A DNA stretch of 64,000 bases from Hygrocybe punicea (GCA_963556145.1 OY744469.1:1488001-1552000), one strand, 5' to 3'. Shown: positions 23,512-35,097, counted from the first letter of the stretch. The notes: a model not told the origin generated them from the sequence alone. A program made the numbers and translations.

Positions 23512-23768
23512 GTGCTAAACAGTAGACAGTGGTATAGTGAATAGATTGTGGGGTGTCTACTACTTGCTGTCGTACCCTATGTAGAACTAGGTATTTTATA
23601 GGCCCTGCCTAACAACCTAATATAAAAGAGTGTATCAGGTCCATATGGTCGTGCTACGACAATTCGAAATGATGAAACAGGGGGGCTATAGACCATATGC
23701 TAAGCAACTTGAAACCATAATACGAGTTTGAGGGTATTTGAGAACACTGGCGGTACCGGTCCGTTACA
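23433..23768 (-). repeat. 3' LTR of the Gypsy element
   Basis: 336 bp, TG..CA ends, with an internal (GA)n microsatellite at about 23472-23508. It matches the right LTR throughout, with about 19 transitions. Confidence 0.93.
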
Positions 23769-23794
23769 TACGCCCTCCATTGACTCCTGCAGGG

Positions 23795-26470
23795 TCAATC
23801 AAAGCCGGTAACATCGTCCTCGAAGCCGATGGAGTCATCGATACGGTTGTCGTCCGCAGCAAATTCATCTACAGCGACTTCCATCAAGATATCGACCTGT
23901 TCCTCCTGCCCAACTTCCTTCGGGATCTCCATTGATGCAGTTTCAATGACAGGTACCGCACTAGCGCTCGCAGGGTTGATGACCTGAGAGTCGCTAGCTG
24001 CATGACTGTGCTTCTGATTGCGACCTTTGCCGAAGTACCTTTTGCGGCTGGAGCTACCCTTGCGCTCGTGGTCCGAAGTGAGCAATTCGAAAGCTTTGCA
24101 GAAGACATCATCTTTGTTATCTTCTGAACGACGCCTGAACGAACTATGGGGACGACGATCGGAGTAGACGCGATGGGGGTTCGGTGCACCAAGGTCGGGT
24201 GACGGTCCAATTACAGTGATCACGCGGTCCACTGATACTGTCGCAAACTTAGCGGGGCACATGAGATCTTCATTGTAGATCATGGCAAACTGGTTGTAGT
24301 GGATGGGAGTAGGAACGCCGGGGTGTTTAAATGCGTGAAGGAGGTGGTCAAATTCTGTGATCTCGCGTACTTGAGAATAGTTGTAGTAGAAGTTGGAGTT
24401 GGATGTCAGGTCCGAAAGAATGAAGTCTCCCGAGCCCATGCGAGAGAGGTGGTGGTTAAAGTGCATTGCGCGGTTGCCAAAAACCAACAATGGGACGCGG
24501 GATTTATACAAGGAGCACCAAGGTGGCGAATCTTGTCCAAATAAAAGAATGGCCGAAAACAGCTGCGCATCATCCAAAGGAGAGATGCCTTGACCCTCAC
24601 CAAGGTTCTCTACACTCGAAATGCCCTGTGCTTCAAGGTAGTCATCAATTGCTGACGACTTAGTGATTTGAAAATGCGGTAGCCATGTGATGTCACCTGA
24701 CATCCACCTGACCTCAAACAGTGCTTGTTTACCGCGTCCAGTGTGAGATAAGACTCGGTCAATCATCCACTCATGGTCCTGGCCACCCAGATCAGCGATT
24801 TGACTATCCAATCGCCCCAGGAACAGACAGTCATCACTTGGTGAGTGAATCTGCAGCAAGGATGCATGAAAAACATTGTGCACCCCCCTTTGTTTCAGAT
24901 TCAAAGGCAATTCGACACGGAAAGAGCTATTTCCAAAGTCTTTCAATATTCAGTACGGCCCTATAAATTTCGGCAACAACTTCCTGGCCCGACCCTTCGG
25001 AAAGGATATATTTTTTGTTGATAGGTACACCAAATCCCCTTCAACAAAAGGAGCTGGCCTCCGCTGTCGGTTTGCCGACCTGGTCTGCTTAGCTCTAGCC
25101 TCGATAAGGCTATCATGAGCTGACATGATCACATTCTTCATTTTTTGTGCAAACGCCCAGACCCCCAGGTATTCTGAGCTTTGTTCGTCCCACACAAATG
25201 AGCAGGGCATCCTTCCAGTATTAAGGAAGAATGGTGCATATCCCATACTTTCTAATCGTGCAGAGTTGATAGTGAATTCAATTGCAGGCAATCTCTGCAC
25301 CCAATCTTTCTGATCAGGCCATACACATTGCCTTAACATCTGTGTGATGGTCCGGTTTGTGCGTTCCGTGGCACCATCTGTTTGTGGGTGGTATGCACTC
25401 GACATTTTCAGCTCAACATTTATCAGCTTGTGTAAGTGGGTCCAGAACACGCTTGTGAAAAGTGTGTCCTGATCACTGACAATGGCTTTCAGCAAGCCGT
25501 GAAGACGATAGATCTCTGAAAATATCATTTCTGCGACATCCCTTGCTTTATAATCCTGCCGGCCAGGTACCAGATGTACCATTGCGGTGAGCAACTCAAT
25601 CACCACTATGAGCATATCAAACTCGCCATTCCTATTTTTAGATAGAGGCAATGGACCAACAAAGTCGATTCCGATTGACTCCCAAGGCTGTGTAGGAATT
25701 GGCAGTGGATTCAGCAACCCGTATGGTTTTTGGTTACTGGGTTTGCTACGCTTACATGTACTGCATGTTTCACAGTATTTCATGACGTCGTGGTTCATAT
25801 TTTTCCACCAGACCTGGTCTCTAAGATAAGACAGGGTCTTTTGACTGCCTGAGTGGGCAAGGATGGAATGTGCATGTGTTATTATGATTTCTCGGACACT
25901 CCATCCATTTATGGTTGATGATGGAATACACAGCACCCGACGTTCGTCGTTTTTAAGAAAGATGAGTCCATCCACAACCTCGAAGTTTTTGAACTCCTGT
26001 GGCTTTTCCAGGACACGCTTGAAAACATCATCCTCGGCATATCTTCCCTTCTAACTCACAGGGAAGTCCAAACCAACGTGGTCGGTGTTGACCACGTCTA
26101 GTAATGTTGGTGAGGCCATGCCTTCAATAATATCTTCTTGTACTGGCAATTTCTCAAAATCCATGCATATTCCAGTGTTCTCTGGAGCATCTTTTTTTGC
26201 AGCCAGCTTCCTGCCCTCCTGTCCGTCCTCTGGTGAAACAATAAGACAGACACGCCATATCCTCTTTGAGAATTCACGTGCAGTTTCAGGGCGACCAGTC
26301 TCTGGAGCATCATTTACTGCCACACTCGGCATTGCTGATTTCGCTGCTGCCTCAGCTCCTACCAATAGTGGGGCCGAGATAGTCATTGTTGTGATTGACT
26401 GTATCCCGTCATCATGCTGAGTGTACTCACTCTGCGCCCTTACAGTGCCAGCTTTATCCTCTGAGTAAAG
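23795..26470 (-). pseudogene. pol: Gypsy integrase with C-terminal extension, broken
   Basis: After a linker and a TAG (26051-26053) comes the HHCC zinc site (HAHSILAHSG..CETCSTCKRSKP), then the DDE core: SIGIDFVGPLPL, KAIVSDQDTLFTS and HPQTDGATERTNRTI. The frame stays open to KFIGPY, meets TGA (24950-24952) and resumes with ILKDFGNSSFRVELPL, NVFHASLLQIH and EVRWMSGDITWLPHFQI, the GPY and chromodomain-like end typical of this branch. About 230 further codons of acidic, low-complexity extension follow to TAG at 23795, 26 bp from the 3' LTR. Such a long tail is unusual for Gypsy in general; I cannot assign it a role. Confidence 0.9.
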
Positions 26471-27424
26471 TCATGATAAAGCATCTGCAAATGCATTCTG
26501 CTCTCCCGGCACGTAATGGACTTCAAAATCAAATTCACTGATTTTTTCCATCCAGCGAGCCTGGCGACCAGTTAGGCCTTTCTGCCTCAACAGGAATATA
26601 AGACCCTTATGATCCGTATACCATCTGAATTTTGCACCCAGGAGCATATACCGGTACCTCATCATGGTTTCTACTCCAGCGAGTAGTTCAATTTCATGCT
26701 CTGCATAATTTTGCTGCGCTGAAGACAATTTGGCTGAGTAAAAGGTTACCACAGGTGCTAGATGCCAGTCTTCTCCTTGCAAGATGCAACCTGCGATACC
26801 AATACTAAAGCCATCTGTGACGAGGTTTATAGGAGGTGTGTCTGATCAATAGTCAAGGGTGATCCAAGCTAGATCTCAGGAGCACTTGACTGTGTTTTTT
26901 ATTTCATTGAAGGCCCTTTGTTCTGTGAAGGTCCATCAGAACGGTGTTCCATCTCCTGTGAGTGCCGACAGGATTCCCATGGGAATACGGACCTGGCTCA
27001 AATTACTTGTCAGGTACCCCACTGATCCTAGGAAACGACGAAGCACATCAGTGGAAGTCAGCACCTTCCAGGCAACAATGCTGTCAACTTTAAAAGGATC
27101 AAGCTTTATTCCTTCAGAAGTTATCACATGTCCCAAGAGCCGCATTTCGGATGGCAGAAAATGCAGTTTGTCTGCCGCCAAGAACAACTTTTGTTTTTGC
27201 AAAGTGTTAATTATCTGCTTCACTCTAGAGATATGCTCCTCCAGAGTGTCTGTGTAGATGACAATGTCGTCTAAGTAAACATCCATCCACACACCCAAGA
27301 AGGGCAAAAAAAGGTGTGTCATAACAGCCATAAATGTTGCGACTGCATTTGTATCACCTATCTGCAGGACTTCACTGGTCATTGTCCCATCAGGTGTTGT
27401 CATGAGGGTCTTCAGAACATCGCA
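26471..27424 (-). pseudogene. pol: Gypsy reverse transcriptase (C-terminal part) and RNase H, broken
   Basis: Directly after the foldback junction the frame reads DVLKTLMTTPDGTMTS, the catalytic YLDD box in WMDVYLDDIVIYT, the thumb motif KLHFLPSEMRLLGHVIT and LRRFLGSVGYL. TGA codons at 26936-26938 and two further sites (about 26890 and 26850) interrupt the connection. RNase H follows (NLVTDGFSIGIAGCIL, YAEHEIELLAGV, WYTDHKGLIFLL, VHYVPGEQNAFADALS) to TGA 26471-26473. The part of the reverse transcriptase before DVLKTLM (fingers and the first catalytic Asp) is missing: the insertion replaced it rather than merely splitting it. Confidence 0.88.
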
Positions 27425-28454
27425 CGGTGGAGAGGTACTGAGGTACCTCTCCGGGGGCTCACGCAGGACTCGAGGTGGAAGTCGACTGGATAGGAAGGAT
27501 GGACTGACTACTACATCGGGAAGGCTACTAACTAGGTCAACCGTGGGAACCTGGTCACATGACTGGCAGGTCCCACTACTCCAAGTGCCCCTTTTCCTCA
27601 TGGCGACGCCCTCGTCGCCAACTGCTACAGAAAAGATCACAAAACAAACAGAAACTGACCAAAAAACTCTAAAGCCACAACTCCCAGTCCCTCAGAATGC
27701 CTTGACTCAAGGCCAGGGCCTTATATCGTGAAGTGGGAAGTCGTCCTCGTGCAGGGGGCGGTAGATGACCAGACTCTACAAGACTCTCCTCAAACTCAAT
27801 ACTCTTCGAATGCCTCCCTCGCAAGGGTTTGGGCTCACAACGCAAGGCCAAAGATCCTTCGAATCGTCCTAGCAAGTACTTAGTGCAGTGTGAAGGTTCA
27901 GGTGGTCCAAAATATAACTGTATTGGCGGAGATCGGGTAAACGGGTGCGTGAACATAGTGTAGTGACAGCTTGTAGGTAGACTTTAATTGACATCCAGTG
28001 TGGGGGGAACAGGGGACGAGGCTATAATAAAAGCTATAATACTGACGGGGCATAGAGTTGTACTTAACGAGGTATAGTATCCCGACGCGAAGGGGGTTGG
28101 CATATCACGCGAAGGGATCGCGGCCGTTTGTTTGGGTCGGCGTGGGGTACATTATGCTGTTGGGTTCCCTGGCGGGGTGGTACGCAACTGAACGAGGGCG
28201 TGTGGGGGGCTGGGGCGACTCGTTTAGGTTCCTACGGGTCCCGGGCGGCACCAGGGTCAAGAACGATGCCGCGGGGAGCTGAACGAGGGTTCGCGGGGCC
28301 AGGTATGGTGTAAGGAACCGGCCAGGGGGTTGTGACATGGCAGAACGCGGTGGGGGTCTGGGAACGGCGGGCACAGTCCACTCGTGGTATTGGAGGGAGG
28401 TGGGGTGCTCCGGGATGGTGAATGGGTGGGCTGCGAGTGTCGTGAGTCAACCTG

Positions 28455-28880
28455 GGGCCGGCTACATTGGCAGAATGGAGCCGCGCGATGGTGACGTGGC
28501 GTGGGGCTGGGGTGTCTGGAGGTGACGGCGGGGGTTCGTTTGGTGCAACGAAAGGGAACGGGGGTCCTGGCCGGTGGAACGAGGGCACGGGAGGTCGTAT
28601 GGGTCCGTGTGGGGCTGGGGTACACGAAAGAACTGGGGTCCAGCGGGGGGGCGCGACAAATCCGTGGTGTGACCAAAAATGGCGGTGGGGGCTCGTTCGG
28701 GGCGTTAGCGAGACGCAGGGTGCTCTGGGGGGTGGGCCACGAGTTTGGTGAGCTGGTCTGGGGCCGGTTGTGCTGGCAGAACGGGGCCGCGCGATGGTGA
28801 CGTGGCGCGTGGCTCGGGTGTCCGAAAACGATGGTGGGGGTTCGTTTGGCACAATGGAGGGGAACGGGGGGCTCCGGAAC
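28455..28880 (+). repeat. ~310-bp G-rich direct repeat in the foldback left arm
   Basis: GCCGCGCGATGGTGACGTGGCG occurs near 28480 and near 28790, each followed by a GGGGGTTCGTTTGG motif about 60 bp later. This indicates a tandem unit of about 310 bp. The long proline- or glycine-rich open frames across it are composition effects. Confidence 0.65.
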
Positions 28881-29222
28881 GTCGAACGAGGTTGCAGGGG
28901 GTTGTCTGGACATGGCTGGGTCTACGGGAAGTGGAAATTCGGGGGGTCGAAAAAAGTGATGTGGCCTGCCGCTTGGGTGCTGAGAAGGGTCGCGGGCGTG
29001 TTTTTTGGGTCAACAGGGGTCAACAGGGGGCGACGCGGGGCCCTATTGGGTTGAACATGTGCACCGGGGGGTAATTTGAGTGTTGTACGGCCGTGAGTGA
29101 AGAGAAAATGTGCGGTTGCGCAGCAGTGGGTGGTGAGGCCGAAAAAAGGTCGTCTCGTGAGAAAAAGTCATAAGGAGTCCGAAAAGCAGAAACATGGGTC
29201 GAAAAACACTCTCATCACCACG

Positions 29223-29833
29223 TTGGAGGGGTACCAAGGTACCTCTCCGGGGGCTCACGCAGGACTCGAGGTGGAAGTCGACTGGATAGGAAGGATGGAC
29301 TGACTACTACATCGGGAAGGCTACTAACTAGGTCAACCGTGGGAACCTGGTCACATGACTGGCAGGTCCCACTACTCCAACGGTTCCACTCGAATCTGTT
29401 CATATGCATCCTGTCCATCCATAAGGCTCCGGTACCTTTTCGATGCAACTCGGTTAAGTACTGTGTGGATGTCTGGAAGTGGTGATGCTAATTTTTTTGT
29501 GTTCGCATTCCTTTCTCACAGATCAACCACCATTCGCATCCTTAACAGTGACCCTGGTAGATCTGGTTTCCATAGGAGCAACATTGGACATGCATTGGTT
29601 CCCATCGACATTTTCCAGCGTCCAGATGCTAAATATGCATCCCGCTTAGCCACCCAAAGACCCCTCATTGGCTCCAGACACTTTGATGGCTGCTGTAGTG
29701 GTGGATCATGTGACCAGTCCCTTAGTCAGTAGCAGTTCCCGATGTAGTAGTCAGTCTCATCCTTCTGATCCAGTCGACTTCCACCTCGAGTCCTGCATGA
29801 GCCCCTGGAGAGGTACCTCGGTACCTCTCCATC
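29223..29833. mobile_element. Small inverted-repeat element at the centre of the foldback
   Basis: Its ends repeat about 150 bp of the outer element's terminus (TGGAGGGGTACC..CTCACGCAGGACTCGAGG at 29224; inverse ending CCTCGGTACCTCTCC at 29830). Between them lies a unique segment of about 290 bp (29390-29690) with an open plus frame (ILNSDPGRSGFHRSN) that I do not recognise. It looks like a short family member or an internal palindrome product. Confidence 0.7.
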
Positions 29834-31394
29834 ATGGTGATGAGAGTGCGATCGACTCACGGATCCCTTTTTTCTTCAGTTCCCTACCCTTTTTACCACT
29901 TTTTCTCGCGAGACGACTTATTTCAGCCTCACCACCCACTGCTGCACAACTGCACATTTTCCCTTCACTCACGGCCATACAACACTCGAGTTACCCCACG
30001 GCGCTCATGTTCAGCCCAATAGGACCCCGCGTCGCTCCCTGTTGACCCAAAAACACGCCCACCACCCTTCTCAGCACCCAAGCAGCAGGCCACATCATCA
30101 CTTTCGACCCCCCGTTTTTTTCATTCTTTTTTGTCTTATCTCATGATTCCCAGCCCAGGCAGGCTCATCCAACCCCACAGATCCCCGTTTGATGTACCAG
30201 AGCTCCGCGCTCACCTACGCCGCCCCAAATCTGCAGCCACCGGCCTTTTGGTTACCCCACGGATCTGCCAGGTCACCACTGTCAGACCCCCCATTTTTTC
30301 GTGTACCCCAGCCCAAACCCACACTCATTCGACCCCCCGTGCCCACGTTCCACCTGCTGGAACCCCCCGCTGCGCTTCGTCGCCCCAAACGAAGCCGCCC
30401 CGCCATGTTTGGACGTCCCAGCACATTGCGCCACGTCACCACATTGCAACCCCGCATTCTCGTTATCCCCGGTACCGTACAGCTACACTGGACCCCCACA
30501 GCCTTGCTCCATGTGCTAGAGCCCCACGCCACCTCTCGTTACCTCAAACGAGCCCCCGCCACTGTTTTTTAGGCTCCCCAGCTACATACCGCGTCATTGC
30601 CACACGCACCCACTTCCCAGCATAAACGGCCCCACTTTCCAGTGTAAATGGCCACACACCCACTCGCGTAGCTCGCCGCACCTGTGCCTGATGCAATGGA
30701 GCACCCAGCTCACCCAGGCCACCGCTTTCCAGGCCCCACCGCCCTTTGCCGCACCGCTACTTCGTGGCCCCCACATTCTGCACCCCCAGCCCTTGCAGCT
30801 TCGCGAGGCCCCCCGTGGCCTCGCAACTGCTTCCCAGAGCTCACACAAAGAGATCTCTCGACACCGGCGTTTGCTCTAGCGCCCAGTACATATTCTCTTT
30901 TGTTCCCTCAGTCTCCGTTTTCTTGGCTTCTCATCGCTCTCCCTCGACATGGTTTTGTTTCACCCCACACGAACGCTGTCTCTATGCTGCCCCACGACAT
31001 CATCCCATATCTATTACCTATGCACAACCACCCAGCTTATTCATGGACTATGAGAACCCACACCCTGCACCGCGATTGGTTTCGGAGGACAATATTGTCC
31101 CGCTTCACGATATAAGGCCTCGACTGCGACTTGGGGCATTCTGAGGGACTGGGAGTTGTGATTTAGAGATTGTTTTGGTCAGTCCTGTTTGGTTTTTGTT
31201 TTCTTTCAGTAGCTGTTGGCGACGAGGGCATCGCCATGAGGAGGAGGGGCACTTGTAGTGGTAGATCACGTGACCAGTCCCTTAGTCAGTAGCAGTTCCC
31301 GATGTAGTAGTCAGTCTCATCCTTCCGATCCAGTCGACTTCCACCTCAAGTCCTGCGTGAGCCCCCGGAGAGGTACCTCGGTACCTCTCCACCG

Positions 31395-32979
31395 CCAAGC
31401 ATAGATCTTTTTGGGGTCAATCAAAGGTATGCGATGATTGATTTCATGAAGCGGTGGTAGAGAGGTCTCAGCTGCTTTTTTGCACAGTGGTTCTGCATAC
31501 GCACGAAGCACCTGTCATGCATCCTCAATCCGACCTTCGAGCAAGTCCATTGCTCTGGATGTGAGTACTGTGACATTTCCTCCCTGAATGGGCAATGGGG
31601 CCAAACTTCCTATTATAACCCTAGGCTCATTCAGGCCAATCATAACTTGGTGCTGGAACATGAACGGTGTCCCGAGGATCAAGTCATAGCTGTTGAGATT
31701 TATAATGTCAAACAGTCAAAGTACCGCTCAGCGCTGATATCTTGATATTTCAGGTTGACTTTCATGCCATAATTGGCCCATGTCCTCGATCCCTGCACAG
31801 CAAGCTGAACCGGCAAAGGTTTTTCCAGCTCAACCTTCTTAACCTTGAGCTGATCCGCTAGTGTGGTAGACATGAAGTCTCCTAATGACCCTGAGTCTAT
31901 CAGGGCCCTAGTAGGGTGATCATTGATTCTTACAATGACCACGATTGCCTTTGGGACTCTGCGAATAAAGTCCTTCGTTCTGGCCGAGTTCCTCTGCAGT
32001 GCCACCAGGCTACTATCGTCGCATCGCTGCACCCTGCAGGCCACTTGAACATTTGTTATGTCCTCCAAGACTCTCGGTGGGACCAGGTTTTTGGCACTCA
32101 TCACCAATGAAGAATCATCATGGGGGAAGTCCTCATCGTCATCAAAAAAATTTGGTCCTCGCTTAAATGGCTGTTGCCTTATTTTATGGTACCATCCTGC
32201 TACATCAAACAGTGGATGTAGGAGCTGGTCAAAACTAAGGAAGTGTTCTTCCCCATCGGAAGTGTGCCATGCATCTAACATCAACCACTTGCGGTCCAGC
32301 ACCTGATAGGTTACAAAGTGGTTGCCCCTCCCCAGCCGGTTTGGAGCCTGCTTGTCCCCTGCATATGGCGCATTTGCCTCTAATATTTCATCGACACGAG
32401 CACCCAAGGGTTCTTCTATCCTGGTACGCATTCGAAAGTGAGATTGATACACCTCGAAACTCTCAAGTGTTTCTCCACTTGCAGCCTTGCTAAATTCTTC
32501 ATCAATGGTTTCCACCTGTTCAGTGGCCAAAGATGATAGGGTCATATTTTCAATGGTCTCGGTGGCATCAACGAGTTCTTGTAAGTGCAAGGTATTATTT
32601 TTGCCCACTGCAATCGCATTATTTTGCAAGCCAGGCGCAGATCCTGGCTTCCCCAAAGAGCCTACTATGTTTCACTGCAGACAATTTCTTGACATGTGTC
32701 CCACTTCTTTGCAGATAAAACATCTGCCCTCGGCCATCAAGTCAGCCTTTTCTTTAGGGCTCATCCGCTGCTTTTGGTGTGGCCCCTTTTGCTGAAAACC
32801 TTTCTTTTCGCGTTGCGAAAAGTTGCTTCTTCCCTGAACATCACTGCCATTTTTCTCACCATCCTTGTCAGGATGCAATGAACCATTGGTGGCTGGTTTA
32901 CTCCTGAAGTGAGTCTTTTCTTTTTTCCTTTCCTGTTGTCCCCAACAATATGGCTTAGAGGTAGTCTGTTTTCAGTCAG
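31395..32979 (-). pseudogene. pol: Gypsy zinc knuckle, protease and start of reverse transcriptase, broken
   Basis: A CCHC nucleocapsid knuckle, CFICKEVGHMSRNC, ends near 32675, followed by TGA (32672-32674) and in-frame continuation through a variable domain to the aspartic protease RALIDSGSLGDFMSTTLADQL (catalytic Asp in DSG). At about 31710 the frame shifts; the new frame reads NSYDLILGTPFMFQHQV. Another TGA lies at 31512-31514 (IEDA-stop-QVLRAYAEP). The segment ends at the reverse-transcriptase approach motif DPKKIYAWR, abutting the foldback insertion at 31394. Protease normally cleaves the Gag-Pol polyprotein. Stops again fit CGA to TGA. Confidence 0.85.
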
Positions 32980-34605
32980 CTACCCTTCGATCGTTTCAGC
33001 CATGGACGTGACGATTTCGAAGTCAGAGACCTCCGGGTTAAGTTTATTCATCCATAGTTCTTTTTGGATTTTGGCATTACAGCCACACCATAGGCGGTTT
33101 ACCCTCGCCCTATCATCAACATCACCAATAATCATGCTAAGCTCATTCAGCTCAAACACAAATTCTCGGACCGTGCGGTCACCTTGGCGACAATGGTTGA
33201 AGTTTTTCCTTTGGATGCCCAGGAAATTCACAGGGAAACAATAGTCAAAGAGCTCTTGGAAGAATTTCTGCAGCCACCATTGCTCTGGGTTGTAAGCTAC
33301 TTTCTGAACATAGAATTCATAAGCAGTACCACTCAAGTATCGCATTAACATGGATACCTGACGTCGTTTCTCCACACAGCCATCAGTGAGGTAATTTGTC
33401 GCCTCGAGCACAAATTTATGAAACACTCATGTGTCTGCGGCACCATCATATACCTCCAGGGGCACTGGTTTGATTATCATTTTACTTTTCTTGCTTTTAC
33501 TTTTGCTTCTGCCTTTGCGGCTTCGCTTGCTGCCAATTTTGCATTCCAGTGCAGATACGTCAGACATATCGGGCCTGGACCAGCTTGAGGTTTCATCACT
33601 GCCATCTGAGCTAGGTGGATCTGATGGGTCACCATTGGGCTTTATCACCCCAGATGATGATTTACCACCATACCCAAACAATGCCTTGCCCAAGAAGCTT
33701 TTCACGTTCACCTGGGAGGTAGGCCTCAAAGTCCCAGGGAGCTTCGCCCAGGAGCTCTCCACATCCTTTACCGTGTTGGCCTTTGGTTGGAAAACTGCTC
33801 CCAATCGTGAGCGTGAACGCAATTTCCTTTTTTAATTTTCAATTTCATCTTGTTTGTTTTCCAGCATGGTTTGCATAGCCAGCATTTTATCCGTTGGCAT
33901 TTGAGTCACATTTTTTCGGGAGGCCTCAGCCTCACCCAGAGGACCTCCAGGAACATGGTCCCTATGTTCTAGGGACATCTTCAACTCATTAAAAATTGAC
34001 AGCGCAGCACGCTGCTTCTCAATGTCCATGTCCGCATCACCATCAAACTTTCCCCAGTTACCCGGGTCAATATTTTTCCCTTTTGCATGGTGAGAAGATG
34101 GTCCTTCGTGAGACAATTCTTCTGAGCTTATTAGGACTTCCCTCACTAGGGCACGTTCTGCAAGCTGACGTCTCTGAGCATTACTCAGGTTCTTTTCTGC
34201 GGCTCGGACAGCCTTTATTTGCTCGGTCGACAATGGTATTTCATTCTTTGTTGGCAATAAGGCAAATTTTGGCTGGCCTTTCCCTTGTTGACTACCAACA
34301 ATGTTTTTCCCTTTTCCTGCGGTGTGGTCCACATCAGGCTTCAATAGCTGTACGTTCACTGCCTCAACAGGCTGCTCATTGAGCATGGGAACCATCCAGT
34401 CTTGCGACAGGGATATCTGCCTTCCAATGAAGGGAGTTTGACTTGGGGAGACATCACTCAGTGACCTCCGGCGACACCCTTCTGGGCTCGGTATGTCACC
34501 AGCTGCGTTTGATAGCAGAACATCAGTACTAATTGTTCTGTCAAGCGACTCACCATTGGAGGCACTTGTTCTTCTAGATTGGACCTCAGGCACGGTCATC
34601 ACCAT
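32980..34605 (-). pseudogene. gag: Gypsy gag region, broken
   Basis: ATG at 34605. The first 257 codons (to 33832) form a charged, disordered N-terminus. A TAA (33832-33834, after DEIEN) and a TGA (33427-33429, after GAADT) interrupt a frame that continues meaningfully: VFHKFVLEATNYL, then YLSGTAYEFYVQKV, FFQELFDYCFPVNF and REFVFELNELSMIIGDV, a retrotransposon capsid-like helical domain. It ends at a TAG near 32980, after which the frame changes. Gag builds the virus-like particle in the cytoplasm. CAA to TAA and CGA to TGA would explain the two internal stops. Confidence 0.85.
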
Positions 34606-34762
34606 GACTGCGCGCGATCATAGATTGTAACCAGACATGAGAAAATAGAGAGAAAATAGAGGGGCGGGTTGGCGGGTTGGTGGTTGATCAGACCGACAGG
34701 GATCCAGCCTTATTGAGGAGATTTGGTCCTTTTAGAGGTAGCACCGAAGTACTGTCAAAATA

Positions 34763-34800
34763 TGTGACGAGGGTGTCGACAGAATCGATGGTTGCGACAC

Positions 34801-34835
<35 letters not shown>

Positions 34836-35092
34836 GCGCTAAACAGTAGACAGTGGTATAGTGAATAGATTGTGGGGTGTCTACTACTTGCTGTTGTACC
34901 CTACGTAGAACTAGGTATTTTATAGGCCCTGCCTAACAACCTAATATAAAAGAGTGTATCAGGTCCATATGGTCATGCTACAACAATTCAAAATGATGAA
35001 ACGGGGGGGCTATAGACCATATGCTAAGCAACTTGAAACCATAATACGAGTTTGAGGGTATTTGAGAACGCTGGCAGTACCGGTCCATTACA
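34763..35092 (-). repeat. 5' LTR of the Gypsy element
   Basis: 330 bp, same ends as the left copy; the (GA)n run (about 34803-34830) is shorter, which explains most of the length difference. Confidence 0.93.
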
Positions 35093-35097
35093 ATTTT
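35093..35097. repeat. Target-site duplication ATTTT (right) of the Gypsy element
   Basis: Direct copy of 23428-23432, immediately outside the right LTR. Confidence 0.93.

Larger units (their letters stand above)
27425..31394. mobile_element. Foldback (long inverted repeat) element inside the Gypsy reverse transcriptase
   Basis: CGGTGGAGAGGTAC at 27425 and its reverse complement ending at 31394 begin very long inverted arms. The arms continue with matching blocks: CTCACGCAGGACT and TCGTCGCCAAC near both ends; CTCCCAGTCCCTCAGAATGCC and CCTTATATCGTGAAG (27685-27730 versus 31100-31160); and GTGAGTGAAGAGAAAATGTGC (29092) versus its inverse near 29970. Arms are roughly 1.6-1.8 kb, meeting at a smaller inverted element. 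The left arm is strikingly G-rich and CpG-rich on the + strand, the right arm correspondingly C-rich. No protein motif is recognised in the open frames. No target duplication is visible. Confidence 0.82.
23433..35092 (-). mobile_element. Ty3/Gypsy LTR retrotransposon, 11.66 kb, inactive, with nested foldback insertion
   Basis: Bounded by LTRs (23433-23768 and 34763-35092) and by the direct 5-bp repeat ATTTT. Coding sense is minus, so the right LTR is the 5' LTR. The order gag, zinc knuckle, protease, reverse transcriptase, RNase H, integrase, C-terminal extension identifies Ty3/Gypsy (Metaviridae-like) of fungi. A purine-rich tract (ATGGAGGGCGTA on the minus strand) abuts the 3' LTR. No canonical tRNA primer site starting with TGG is seen after the 5' LTR. 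About 4 kb of foreign inverted-repeat DNA (27425-31394) lies inside the reverse transcriptase. The coding region carries more than ten in-frame stops and at least two frame changes; it cannot be autonomous. Confidence 0.95.

Noticed and set aside
28232..30850. Proline- or glycine-rich proteins in the foldback arms
   Set aside because: The frames mirror each other across the inverted repeat and come from G-rich or C-rich tandem DNA; no domain or splice-supported structure.
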